Made by a program: the position numbers and the translations under genes
In this document: positions 1 through 10,691 of the stretch, piece after piece
How the letters are laid out: each line of letters begins with the position of its first letter
Position numbering within the stretch: position 1 is the stretch's first letter
The notes under the pieces: model-generated
What the model was told of the DNA's origin: nothing
The model's input: only the letters and a program-made list of their open reading frames with translations
Database searches by the model: none
Assembly (NCBI GenBank): GCA_027943245.1
Contig: JANDJZ010000260.1
Location: forward strand, 1-62,502
Length of the DNA: 62,502 bases
Direction: 5' to 3'
DNA from: Acanthamoeba sp. SK_2022b
Lineage: Eukaryota; Discosea; Longamoebia; Acanthamoebidae

Positions 1-362
1 GACCTCGGCGGCGTCGTGTACGAGCTTGTTGCACTCGGGGTAGCGCCTCAGCCTGTCCGTGCAGAAGCCGCCAGGCACAACAAGGGCCTTCACCTCGGCC
101 GGATTGATGTCCTACACGACCAAGTTCAGTGTTCGTGCATCAAGCCGTGTAGCCAGGATCATAGACGAAGAGGGGAGGGGGGTACCGAGAAGACGGCGTC
201 AGAGGTGCCCCAGTAGCCTTCCTTGCTCTGGTAGACCTTCTTGGCCTGAGGACCAACGGCCTTGACGGTGTAGCCGGCCTCCTCTAGACGAAGGCGCGGG
301 TAGTGGAACTCCACCGTCTCATAAGAGTCTTCCACCAGCACTACACACAAGCCCTTCGACAT
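1..362 (-). CDS. PfpI/DJ-1 family protein, 5' part (window edge)
   Basis: Two exons are visible: complement of 186..362 (59 codons, start ATG at 360-362) and complement of 1..111, separated by a 74-bp GT-AG intron in phase 0. The N-terminus (start MSKGLCVVLVEDSYETVEFHYP) has the first beta-strand and helix of class I glutamine-amidotransferase-like folds. Exon 2 has the strand-turn motif ALVVPGGFCTDRLRRYP, the PGG turn typical of PfpI/DJ-1 proteins. Family members include protein deglycases and stress chaperones. The catalytic Cys region lies outside the window, so activity cannot be judged. Family assignment is fairly sure; the exact function is unknown. Confidence 0.75.
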
Positions 363-569
363 CTTCTGCTACCTTTGATCTACACTGAAAATGATAATTT
401 GCTTCGTATTTTCTTTTATATAATTACAGGTATTCTACAGGTATTTAAATAAATACCTCTAAAATGAAACGAAGATGGCCATTGAAAGGATGTACAGCCA
501 AACACGCGAATGTATTTGTGTTGGTACAAGTAAGAAGAGGTGCCGAGGGCGGAGACAGGGTTGGACCTG

Positions 570-1074
570 TTACCAGCCGGCAACCTTGGTGTGAGCACTG
601 TGCGCAGCGTCGTCGCCCTGCACCTCGTTCTGGATACGCTCGTAGGTGATCATCTGCGGGTTGACCTCTTGCCAGTAGTCGTTGATGAGGGTGATCTGCG
701 TTCCGGCCTTGATGAAAGGATCGGCGTAGAACACCATGTTCTGTTGCGTCACGCCCCGTGGCCGCCGGAGGCTCGCGTCAGGTGAAGAAAGCGAAAAGCG
801 AAGAACGAAATTGGTGGGGGGGGGCTCTGGACCTTGGCCTTCATGTTCTTGAGAACAGTGCCGAGTCCGCCCATGGCAGGGACATGCTTCTGGAGCTCAG
901 TGTACTCTAGCAGGAGGTGAGAAGTATAAGAAAACAGCGGATCTTGCAAGAAACTTTGATCTGCTTCATACCAAGATCGAGATCTTTGGGAAACTGCGCG
1001 TTGGGCTGGCCAAACTTCTTGAACACAGCAGCCACCTGGTAGTAACGTTGGTCTTCCTCGCCCTGCTGCGCCAT
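570..1074 (-). CDS. Small hypothetical protein, three exons
   Basis: The exons are complement of 972..1074, 833..906 and 570..740, with introns in phases 1 and 0, giving a 115-residue protein. It starts MAQQGEEDQRYYQVAAVFKK and ends with stop TAA at 570. It is hydrophilic, has no signal peptide, membrane segment or motif I recognise, and the exons join in frame with GT-AG borders, which argues for a real gene. The intron at 907-971 uses a GTATGA donor. It lies in the same direction as the PfpI-like gene, about 200 bases upstream of it. Function unknown. Confidence 0.6.
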
Positions 1075-1358
1075 CTTGAAGTTTTTTGATTTAATTTTTC
1101 TCTGTTGCTTGTAACCACTTTTTTGTGGACCTGGGTGTGGCGGCCAGGGCAACAACCCCAACAGAGAAAAGTGGCTCGCCATTTGGTGGCAGTGTCGGTG
1201 GGTATCGAGGTACACAACGAAATCAAGCAGTAATCCGCAACCTTTCTGCCCTGACTGCATCATCTCTCGCATCATCATCATCCCAATGCATCATGCTCAG
1301 TTTGCTTGGGACTGATTGGCTTGCTTACCAAACAGACACCGGCACGCCGTTTTATGAA

Positions 1359-4300
1359 CTAATCATCTATAACCAAATTGTGGTGGATTGGTATGGTGGT
1401 AGTTGCTACGTTCTCCGTGTCCTTTCCTTTCCATCTGTTCTTGATGCACAGCCGGATCTCAAAGAGTACAGCGGCGCTGCGACACACGCCGCCACTCTCA
1501 TCTTCGCTTTCGTCTTCGTCCATGCAGAAGTAGGCCTTGACTTCGATGTAGACCACCTCGCCTTGCTTCTTTTTCTTTTTCTGTTTCGCGTTCGTTCTTT
1601 TCTTCGCTTTTGTGTTCTCGTGTGTCTGTGCGTCCTCTCTCGCAGCAGCCAGCAGCGCAAAGGGGATGCGCACTGCGCCGTCCTCGCCTGGCCACCCTTC
1701 AGGCAACCGGCCCTTCGGCTCTGGCACATCGAGCCACGAGCCCGGCTGGAGGTGCACCTTCCACTCTCCTGCCCACTTTTTTGAGCAACTTCACATGGAC
1801 GCGAGCGCAAGCCTGCGAGCGCAAGCGCGGGGGAGTACCGGCCGATATGTGGTGCCTCGGGGGAGGGGCGAGGTGGAGAGCAAAGTAGCCCGTGGTGGTT
1901 TGGTCTGCGTTCAGGGTCGCTTCGACGCACTGGCGCGGAAGGCCGAGATAGGCCGGGGCCGCCGCCGCCGCCTTGTCGTGGGACTCGCTGGCAATGGCAG
2001 GGTTGGGCGGAGCCGGCACAGGCACGCCGGCGAGCTCGACCGTCCTCACCTCACGCGTCGCGAGATTGAGCAACCGCAGCGCGTGGTTGTTGGTGTCGCA
2101 GACCACCACCACCGGCTCCGACCCTACAGCCACACACAATTTGCGTTCGGTGTCAGGCCTATTGGCCAGCACAGGTGTCGCACGCGTCATCAGTCCAGCA
2201 GTCGCGTACCGTTCGCCGAGTGGAGAGCCAGACCGCTGGGTTCGGCAAACGCAGCCTCTGCTCCGATTCCATCGACGAGACCCGCACGGCCTGCGGGGCA
2301 TGGCCATATCGAGAGCCAGCGGAGAGGGGCGTCAGTCGCCGCAGAACGCCAAGCCTCGTAGGCAAACCAGCGCGCGCACCTGTGCCAGCGAGAGTGGTGA
2401 CCGAGCGCTTGCGGGGATCGACCAGCTTGATGCGGGAGTTGTAGGTGTCCGACACGACGACGTTGCCGCCGAGCCTCTTGGCTGCGGAGGAGTCGGGGAC
2501 CGGGACGCACAGAACGCCCAGCGGGTGCTGCAACCGCGCGGCCGTGCCCTTGCCGTCGACGTCGCCAAACGCAAAGAGATCGGATGGGTCGAGTCCTGGG
2601 ACCAGACACACGTTGCGCACAGACAGCGGTGAGGACTCGGGGATAACCACCGGGGGGGATTTGGGGGGGCAGGCGACGCCCACCTCCGCCGACGATGGTC
2701 TCGGTATAACTCCGACCATGGCCAAAGTGGACGGCCCGCACGGTGCTCGATTCGGCATCGGCCACAAAGAGGGACATGTCGACCTTCTTCTTCTTGTCGG
2801 CAATTGCCCCCACGCTCAGTCCTGATCACAGCAGTCAATCGCTCTGGCCAAATTGATCAACTCAACCTCGTATGTATGTATATATATAAATAAATATAAA
2901 TAAATAAAGAGAACCAGTTGCTGTGCACCTGATGGCTGGGCCCAGGCAGACTGCAAGATGTCGTCGGAGTGGTTGTAGTTTTGCTCCGAGCCACTCCCGC
3001 TCACGAGCGAGATCTCCCCGCCTTCACGCAAAGAGGTGGGTTGAGTTCCAATGACCACTAGTCCAACGGCGCAGGGACAAACGAACTCTGATCATCGAGC
3101 TTCCATATCTGGTGCGTGCCGGCCATGGCGATGTAGAGGTCGTGGCCGTGACTGGCCACGTCCCAAGGATTGCTGAGGCTCCACTCGATCGCCTTACCGC
3201 CGCCCTTGCGCTCGTAGCCTCGCTGACCTACAGAGCTCTGTGAGCGATGAACGCCGGTTCTGCTCACGAAGAAACGAAGGAGAAAACGGTCGATGCAGGT
3301 GCACCTGTGCCGGCAACAGTGATCACCCTTTCCTCGGCCAGCAGAACGCAGCGAATGCAGTGGTTCTCGCTGTCGGCAACGTACAGCCTATCTGCTCGAT
3401 CAAGAATGGGGAAAGCATGCTGCGTGCGTGAGGTGGTCCAACGCCGGCAAGCAACAACCCACAGCACGCACACCCACAATGTTGCCATTTCTCACCTTCG
3501 CCGGCATAGGCCAGGCCCAGAGGAGTGTGGAACCGCGCGGCACTGTAGTCTCCGTCCACCAGGCCGGCCGAGGCATCCGCGCCTGCGAAAACACGAGAGC
3601 GCACAAATGAGCCCCCAAATAACGCGAGCCACGTTTGCTGTGCGCCAAGTGGACGCAAGAGTACTGCCGATGGCTGCCTTGAACTCGCCGGCGAGGGAGA
3701 GCACGAGGAGGCGGTGGTGGCCCGAGTCGGCCACAAACATTCGGCCGCCCTCTCCATCGACCGCCACGCCGTGCGGGAACCTGGGCCATCGTTCCAACTG
3801 TCATACTCATTGGCGACTCACATTGGGGCGAGTCGCTTACCGCAGTGGCGCGGTGCCGAGGGCCAGCTTGTCCTTCTCCAGCGCGAGTTGGATCGGTCTG
3901 CAGTTGAGCGATGGCAAGCTGGCTAGGCCATCGACTTCGTCGTTGTCGTCATCGTCGCTGGACTCCGGCTCCTTCCCTCTGCTTGCGTGGTCGCTGTCGT
4001 CGTCCCCCGCGGCGGCCTGGCGCTTCGCAAACGCGACGACCTCCCTGCGGACGAGGCTCGGGTCGCGCGATGGCGCAGCGTAGAGATGGAGCAGGGCGTC
4101 GATGAGCGTCTGGAGTTCGTTCATCTTCTGCTGGCCCCCACCCACGGTGATATAGACGAGATTGCCCGAAGGCGAGATCACCGCCAGCGAAGGCCACCCG
4201 CCGGCGCCAATGTGCCTTGACAGAGTTGTAGCCGATGCAAATCAGTGCAAGTAGCGCGCGCGCGTGTGGTGAGTGTGAGTGAATACCGCCACAGGTGTCG

Positions 4301-4481
4301 ATCGGGGTCGTTGACGCAGGGGTGTTCATTTTCATGCTTGATGATGGCATCCCTCACGTTGGCGTCCTCTTTCTCATTCTCGAATTTGGGGCTGTGAACG
4401 CCCACAAACACCACCTCTGGGCGGTCTGCGTACCTGCACGTGCGCGCCGATAACAACAAAACATGGTTTGAACCACACGTG

Positions 4482-4540
<59 letters not shown>

Positions 4541-5583
4541 GCAAAGTGCCTTACCGTAGCTCGAGCTCGTGCAGCTTTGGGATCAGCTGAATGCAGTTGA
4601 TGCAACAGTACTGGCCCGCAAAAAAGAGTAAAAGTAAAAGTAAAAAATAAAATAAAATAAAAATAAAACAAGATAAATCAATGTAGTGAGCAAGTGTCGC
4701 GACTTGGTTGGCATCGTGCAGCTAGGCGCCTACCGTCCAGAAGTCGAGGATCACGACCTTGCCCTTGAGGTGCTCGTCGAGCGTGAGGTCCTCCCTGGTG
4801 TTGAGCCACTTGACCTGCCCTCATTAAACAAACAAGTTCAGCCAATGGCAGCGACATCTCGCAGTCAAGGGAGGGCGCACGCGAGCGGAGCTTGGGAACC
4901 ACTGGACGCGCAGCGGCAAGCCCGGCAGCGGGTCTGTGGCGCGTCCCTTCGCGGAGCGTCCAAGGTCGACTTCCCACAGGTAGGCCACGGTCTGCATCAC
5001 CGAGGTGGCTGTTTGAACGCAGCAGCGAGGCGTCAGCTAATACAGGAGGCGGAGAGGTACGGCTGCGATTGTTTGTTGGGGGTCGTCGTTGAACTTCTTG
5101 AGCGCCTGTCGCCAGAGCGAGACCCGGAAGACCATGTTGCCGGTCTCCAGCAGCGGCATGGTCTCGCCCTCCTCTTCGTTCTTTCTTGTCATTTCATTTT
5201 TCGAAACCCCAATATCTTCGGCTCTCTTCTTGCCTCCATCACCTACCTTGGCCAAGGCCGAGTTCCCCATCACCCTCCCCTTCGTATGTCTCTGATCACA
5301 GCCAAGCAATTTTCTATGTTTGATTTGGAAAAGAAATAAAAAAAGAAATAAAAAGAAAATGGTGGCATATTTGGAATGCGTTCTTGACGGGCACAGACAT
5401 GTCGGGGCAAGTCGGGCTTCCCGGCCTAGAGCACCAGCGGTTTTGGGTGTCAGCCGGCAAAGCTGAAAAGAAAGATGGAAGCACCACACGGCGCCTGGCC
5501 TTCAATGAGCATTCCCGCACCCCTGGCTGGTATAGGTGGCGACTCATCCGTTCCTGCCTCGGTGCTCTCTTGGCGTTCTGCAT
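1359..5583 (-). CDS. NHLRC2: NHLRC2-like protein (thioredoxin fold plus NHL beta-propeller)
   Basis: This multi-exon gene reads leftward. From N to C terminus: an Arg-rich leader starting at 5583; a thioredoxin-like domain with the VKWLNTREDLTL entry (about 4800), strand VVILDFWT (about 4750) and Cys motif YCCINCIQ (about 4600); then HPCVNDPDRHLW (about 4300); then NHL repeats such as PHGVAVDGEGGRMFVADSGH (3760), SNPWDVASHGHDLYIAMAG (3180), LFAFGDVDGKGTAARLQHP (2560) and VVVCDTNNHALRLLNLATR (2100). A beta-rich C-terminal domain ends at 1359. This is the full animal NHLRC2 order, including the AMAGTHQIW and FGDVDG signatures. The acidic insert at 3930-4020 and Lys-rich insert near 1570 are unusual. 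One intron carries a (CA)n tract. Exact first exons (5100-5583) are less certain. Confidence 0.85.
4493..4540. repeat. (CA)n microsatellite in NHLRC2 intron
   Basis: A run of about 24 CA dinucleotides lies between the exon ending in the thioredoxin Cys motif and the next exon. Open frames across it are repeat artefacts. Confidence 0.95.
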
Positions 5584-5754
5584 CCACAGACGGTACGGAT
5601 TGTAGTTATTCGTTATTTAGGTCTATTTCTTTTTAATTCTCAAATAAAACAAGCGTGTAATATCGTACACATGCAAGGAAAGCTTCCTCAGGTTAAAAGT
5701 CAAGTAGTAAGTTGCCTGTTCAGTAAAAGCCTTAATTAATTTTTCTATGTAGGC
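5584..5754. promoter_or_regulatory. Shared intergenic region of divergent NHLRC2 and MYRF-like genes
   Basis: Only about 170 bases separate the two opposite start codons, so the interval should hold both promoters. It is AT-rich compared with the coding sequence. No clear TATA box was identified. The sequence just before the plus-strand ATG ends in a pyrimidine stretch and TAG, so an upstream non-coding exon is possible. Confidence 0.4.
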
Positions 5755-6911
5755 ATGGAGGTAGCCAGGCTGGTGTCGTCCTCGGCCGGCCAAGACGAGC
5801 TGGAGCAGCTCTTCCTCAATCTCGAGTCCCTGCCCAGCACAGATGAAGCTCTCGGCCACCTCATGATGCAGCAGCACCAGAACTATCAACAACAACAGCA
5901 CCACCAGAACTATCATCAACAGCAACAACAGCAGCAACACCAGCACCAGCAACAACACTATACCATGAACCAGGCCCAACACAACCACTACCAGCCCCAC
6001 CAGCCCATGGAGTCGGCGCTGTTCGACCTCCCACAGATCGAGCCGTTCGCCGTCAAGGAGGAGACGCCGTCCCCGCCTGTCTCCTCCTCCTCCTCCTCCT
6101 CCTCGCTCTCCTCGAGCATCGGACTGAGCGCCGGGCTCTTCCACAAGCCGCGCGGCTCGCAGGGCCAGTGGGTCGGCCTGCTCGCGCACGACCGAATCAG
6201 GTTGCGTCATATCTCCCGCCACGCCAGCTTTCCCGGTTGATCGACCTTGTGCGGCTGACGCTGTGGCTGTTGTCGTGGTGGTGGTGGTGGTTGGGCTGAG
6301 CGGCGCAGGGTCACGAAGGGCAAGGGCAAGAAGCTTCGGCTCGAGGTCAAGTGCGCCAAGCCGTTCGACCTGTCGGAGCTCTCGGTGTGGCTCGTGGACG
6401 ACGAGGGGAGCAGCCTCGAGGGGTTCACCCTCGACACCACCAAGAGCAAGATCGAGGTCGGTCGCCAACGCACGCACGCACACGCACATGCACACGCACA
6501 CGTGTCGCTCATGTGAAACGTGTGGGCTGACCCGTTGCGGTGGCGTAGATGGAGACCACCGGGAATTGCGTGGCCACGATCGAGGTGAACCTCATCAAGA
6601 TCAGCAAGCGGCTGCAGTTTGGCGTGCGGGTGGCCTCGGCCCAGGGCTGGAGCTGCCAAACCGCGACCCTGCCCTTCACCGCGCACAACAACGGAAAGGA
6701 CAGGCACGTGTCCGGGGGCACCGCCGGCCGGGGAGTGTCTTCTCCCCTCGGCTGAGGTCAACTAACGGTCATTCATGTCCGCGCGCAGAGTCCAGCACGG
6801 CGGGGCCCCTTCGGTCTTCAGCAGCCCCTCTAGCCCGGGCGTCGTGCACTCGCAGCCCGCGTCGTCGCCCGACCCGCACCCCGTCGTATACGATCGCCGA
6901 CTACCACACAC

Positions 6912-6952
<41 letters not shown>

Positions 6953-7748
6953 GCGCGCACATAGACACGGTGGTAACGAAATCATGTGATGTATGATGTG
7001 TGACAGCCGAGCGGCAAGAAGAGAAAGGTGTCGACGCAAGTCGAGCCTCTGAGCTCGCCGCTCGACGCGGGCGAGAAGGTGACGCAGCTCGAGGGCACGC
7101 TGCGCGTGGAGGGCGACGTGCGCGCGCGTGCGTTCATCCAGTACTCGGATCTGCGCCTCAAGACCGACGTGGCCTCGCTCGTGGACGCTCTCAACGTCAT
7201 CGACAAGCTCGAGCCCAAGTCCTACAAATGGCTCCCGAACGCGCCGGGCCTTCCTGCCCGCGAGGACACAGGTAGGCCATTTTATTAATTTAATTTTTTT
7301 TTCCATTTTTTCATTTGTTGTCCAATTTTAATTTTGACCAACGACGTAACAGGTGACGAGGGCACTGGTGGGCGCCGAGTGATCGGCTTGATCGCGCAGG
7401 AGGTGCAGAAAGTGCTCCCCGACGTGGTGTACCAGGACCCAGTTACCGGCTACCTATCCGTCGCATATACGGTACAATCTCCTTTTTTTTAGATAAATAT
7501 TTTAAATTTAATATAACATAAATTTATATTTACTTCTTTATTGTGTGCAGGAACTGGTGCCGGTGATCATTGAGGCGTTGAAGGAGCACCTCAAGGAGTA
7601 CGCCACGGACAAGGCCCATTTCCAGCAGGAGCTGGACAGCCTGCGCGCGGGCCTCTCCCAGCTGCAGGCCAACGCCTCCCCCGCTCCCGGCCCTTACGAC
7701 GGCGGCGATCCCGACAACCGAGCCAACGAGGATAGCAACGATGATGAC

Positions 7749-7780
<32 letters not shown>

Positions 7781-8410
7781 CGACCGCCGCGGTGGTCCCG
7801 TCGCGGCCTCGTCGCGCGACGACCCGAGGGACGTCGTGCGGACCGTCAACCAGCGCAAGCGCGAGCTGCGCGAGCTCACGCGCCAGCTCAATCAGATCAA
7901 GAGGGACGCCAAGCGGCAGCACAGGCAGGAGAAGCAGGACAGGAGGGCGAGTGCGTGCCCCTCCCCCCCCTCTCCTCCCATTTGCTTGCCCCCAGTTGAC
8001 CTCGCGCACGCCAACGCCCACGCGAATCACATCACGCAGGCAAGCGCGACAACGCAGGGCGCGACGAGAGGCGGAACGCCAAGCACGAGGAGAGGAGGGC
8101 GGCGCTCGAGAAGAAGAAATTCCAGGAGCACCTCATGATGGACCCCATCAAGCTCAACAAGGACGCCCTGCGCTACCAGACCACCGCCTTCAAGCTGGCC
8201 AGCAAGCGCGGCGCCCGGCTGGCGGTGGCGCTGTTCTGGGACCGGGGCTGCATCCCCGACCTCACGCTCCGCGTCCACAAGCCCGGCATGGCCCTCCGCG
8301 AGCACAGCCGCGAAAAGAAGAAGAAATCGTGCACGATCGTCACCGTGCAGAGCCTTCCTCGCCTGGCCTCGCCGTCTTCGGTGCGTCTCTCCGAACAGAC
8401 ATGCCACGCG

Positions 8411-8474
<64 letters not shown>

Positions 8475-9661
8475 GTGTGTGTGCGTGCGCGTGTGTGTGT
8501 GTGTGTGTGTGTGCAAGTGTGTACCTCCTCATCGTGGTTTCCGTGCTCGCCAACACGACACAGGACAGCGACAGCAGTGATAGCGAAGAGGAGGAGGACG
8601 AGGAGACCAAGATCCTCGGCCAGTACAACATTTCGGTGACCTTGCACGGTGGCTTTGCCTACCACCTCAAGCAGTCGCGAGCGGTCGTAGCTGGTACGCC
8701 GACCTTCACGTTGACGTTAACGTAGTGCATTTCGGTTTCACTTTTTTTATTATTCAAAATTATAAATACAATTTATATGTTTATTTTTGGTCATTAAATA
8801 AATCAATCATTAAATAAACATAATTAATTTATTGGGGGGCTCTATGCTGATGCGGTGGAGTTGTGTGCGTGTAGTGTACGACTTCAGGGATGCGTCGACG
8901 CAGCCGCTCACCGTCTCGGCGGTCAGCGTCGTGGGCGACATGGGCCAGACGTGGCTCGTCGGGTCCTTCCTCGTGGCCCGCAACGTCTTCCGGTGGATCC
9001 AAACGTACGTGCCCCCCCCCCTCCTCCCGAGCTCCTCCCCCACAGCTCTCGCTGAACGCACGCGCGGCTTCGTGTCCTCAGGCCGAACGTGATCGCCTCC
9101 TCGCTGCCCGAGGACTGGCGATACGCCGACGACAAGGGGCAGGCCGAGTCGCGCAGCTGCGGCCTCCTCCCCCGGCGCGTCTACCTGCGATCGGCCAAGG
9201 GCCACTACCTCTCCGCTTCTCGCGACGGCGCCCTCTCCTGCGCCCTGCCTGCCCAAGGTGCCCACCACGCCCACCACGCCCACCACGACCATGGCTCGGT
9301 GGGCTAACGATGAGCTCACGTGGCAATAGACGGGAGGAGAGGGAAGGCGGCCGGCCCGGGCGTCGATGAGGCGTGGGACGTGGAGTTTGACGTCGAGGGC
9401 TTCGCCTCGCTGCGGTCCTCGCACGGCGCGTATCTCTCGGTGAGCCCCGAGGGCCAGTTCGTGACCGTCCTCGAGGCGGACCGGGGCGCCGGGCGGAGCC
9501 ACAAGTTGAGGTACCTGCTCGACGACGCCTCGTCCACGCTCGCCCTGGTGGCCCTGCTGCCGGGCCCGGCCTACCTGCAGGCCTCGCCCACGGGCGAGCT
9601 CGCGGCCGCCGACGCCCTTCGCCCCTACGTATGCGACGGCGAGGTAAGCACAGCGCGCCCG

Positions 9662-9717
<56 letters not shown>

Positions 9718-10527
9718 GACCTCACTCACGCGGTGGCTGTTGTTGTCGACAACGCAGGAAGCGCTGCCTGGGCAGAAGGAGGGCGGCCCGGTGATGCCGA
9801 CGGGCACGCCGCCCTCGCCCGTGGTGGTGCGACACAAGGCCGGTCGCGCGCAGGACCGCTGTGACGGCGGCGAGGCTTCCGACAGCATGGAGGAGGAGAG
9901 CGACGATGACGACGATGACAGTGACGACGACGACGACGGCGAGTTCATGCGGCCGGGCGGCGGCGGCGGGCAACAGCAACAGCAACAGCAACGGAAGCAG
10001 ATGGCGCAACCTGCGCAGCAGATGCGACTGCCCGCCGAATCGGAGCGGTGGGTCATGGAGGCCGCGCCCACGCGCGACCAGCAGCAGGCCCGGCAGGCGC
10101 AGGAGGTGTGGACGCAGCTGCAGGCCAACTTCTCCATCCTCTCCCTCTCCTCTTCCCTTCGCGGTGGCCCGCCGCGCACGTGAGAGGCATCACCCACGCT
10201 CACACGCGCGCACACACACTCCTCGCCGCGTTTTCTCGTGTGACCAGCAATTACGCAACCCTTTCTTTGGGACAAACGAGCAACATCAACATCAGCCACA
10301 ACTATAGTGGTCGTGATATCTGGGAGGTCACGAGGAGAGTCGAAGGAGGGCCAGGTGTGCCGGTCGCCTACACAGCTGGGGCGTCGCTGGGTGTGGCAAG
10401 GAGTTACAGTGCAAGGGGTTCCTGTTGCGGATCAGTACAAAGCACGTGGGGGGGAGTAAAATGGGAAAAGCCAACCAGAGGGCACCAACGACAAAGACAT
10501 GCCCTCAAAGGTAAGTCGACAAATTAG
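5755..10527 (+). CDS. MYRF-like self-cleaving regulator with fascin-like beta-trefoil
   Basis: Fourteen exons join in phase: 5755-6200, 6309-6456, 6549-6703, 6789-6885, 7007-7271, 7353-7471, 7551-7950, 8040-8380, 8564-8693, 8875-9004, 9082-9257, 9330-9643, 9758-10179, 10248-10527 (about 1140 residues). Order: poly-Q (about 45-75); a beta-rich region (150-250) in the place of a DNA-binding domain, not recognised; basic nuclear-localisation-like KKRKV (286-290); an intramolecular chaperone/Peptidase S74 domain (about 310-430) with YSDLRLKTDV, matching the Ser-Lys cleavage dyad (Ser329, Lys334), and VIGLIAQEVQKVLPDVV; coiled coil and Asp run; then a fascin-like trefoil (RVYLRSAKGHYLSASRDG, FASLRSSHGAYLSVSPEG); acidic and poly-Q tail. 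Unlike animal MYRF, no transmembrane helix is seen. A GTAAGT donor at 10511 may add a further exon. Confidence 0.8.
6704..6788 (+). other. Probable GC-AG intron
   Basis: The MYRF-like frame is kept only if exon 3 ends at 6703 with donor GCACGT and exon 4 starts at 6789. The nearest GT donor would shift into a frame that stops soon after. All other introns of this gene are GT-AG. Confidence 0.6.
6916..6952. repeat. (CA)n microsatellite in intron
   Basis: Pure CA run inside intron 4 of the MYRF-like gene. Confidence 0.95.
8413..8517. repeat. (GT)n microsatellite in intron
   Basis: About 100 bases of GT repeat with a few GC interruptions, inside intron 8 of the MYRF-like gene. It generates long spurious open frames of alternating Cys-Val and His-Thr. 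Confidence 0.95.
9663..9715. repeat. (CA)n microsatellite in intron
   Basis: Pure CA run in intron 12 of the MYRF-like gene, just after a GTAAGC donor. Confidence 0.95.
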
Positions 10528-10691
10528 TTCGATAGGTCCCGAGCTCCTCCAGGCGACCAATAGACGGCTTTCATTTCTTACTCACCCAGCGACGGCGGAT
10601 CAGCAGGTGGAACAAAAAGCTGAGACCTACGACCAGTATTCCTTCACTCTTCTTCGTGCCCACCACAGCACTCACTCTCACCTCCCACACG

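Noticed and set aside
1125..1784. 219-residue plus-strand frame opposite the NHLRC2 C-terminus
   Set aside because: There are no motifs, and the minus strand carries the conserved C-terminal domain.
8173..8631. Long His-Thr and Cys-Val open frames on both strands
   Set aside because: They are translations of dinucleotide repeats within an intron; the same applies near 4500, 6950, 9690, 34840, 44630, 45220, 55660 and 60700.
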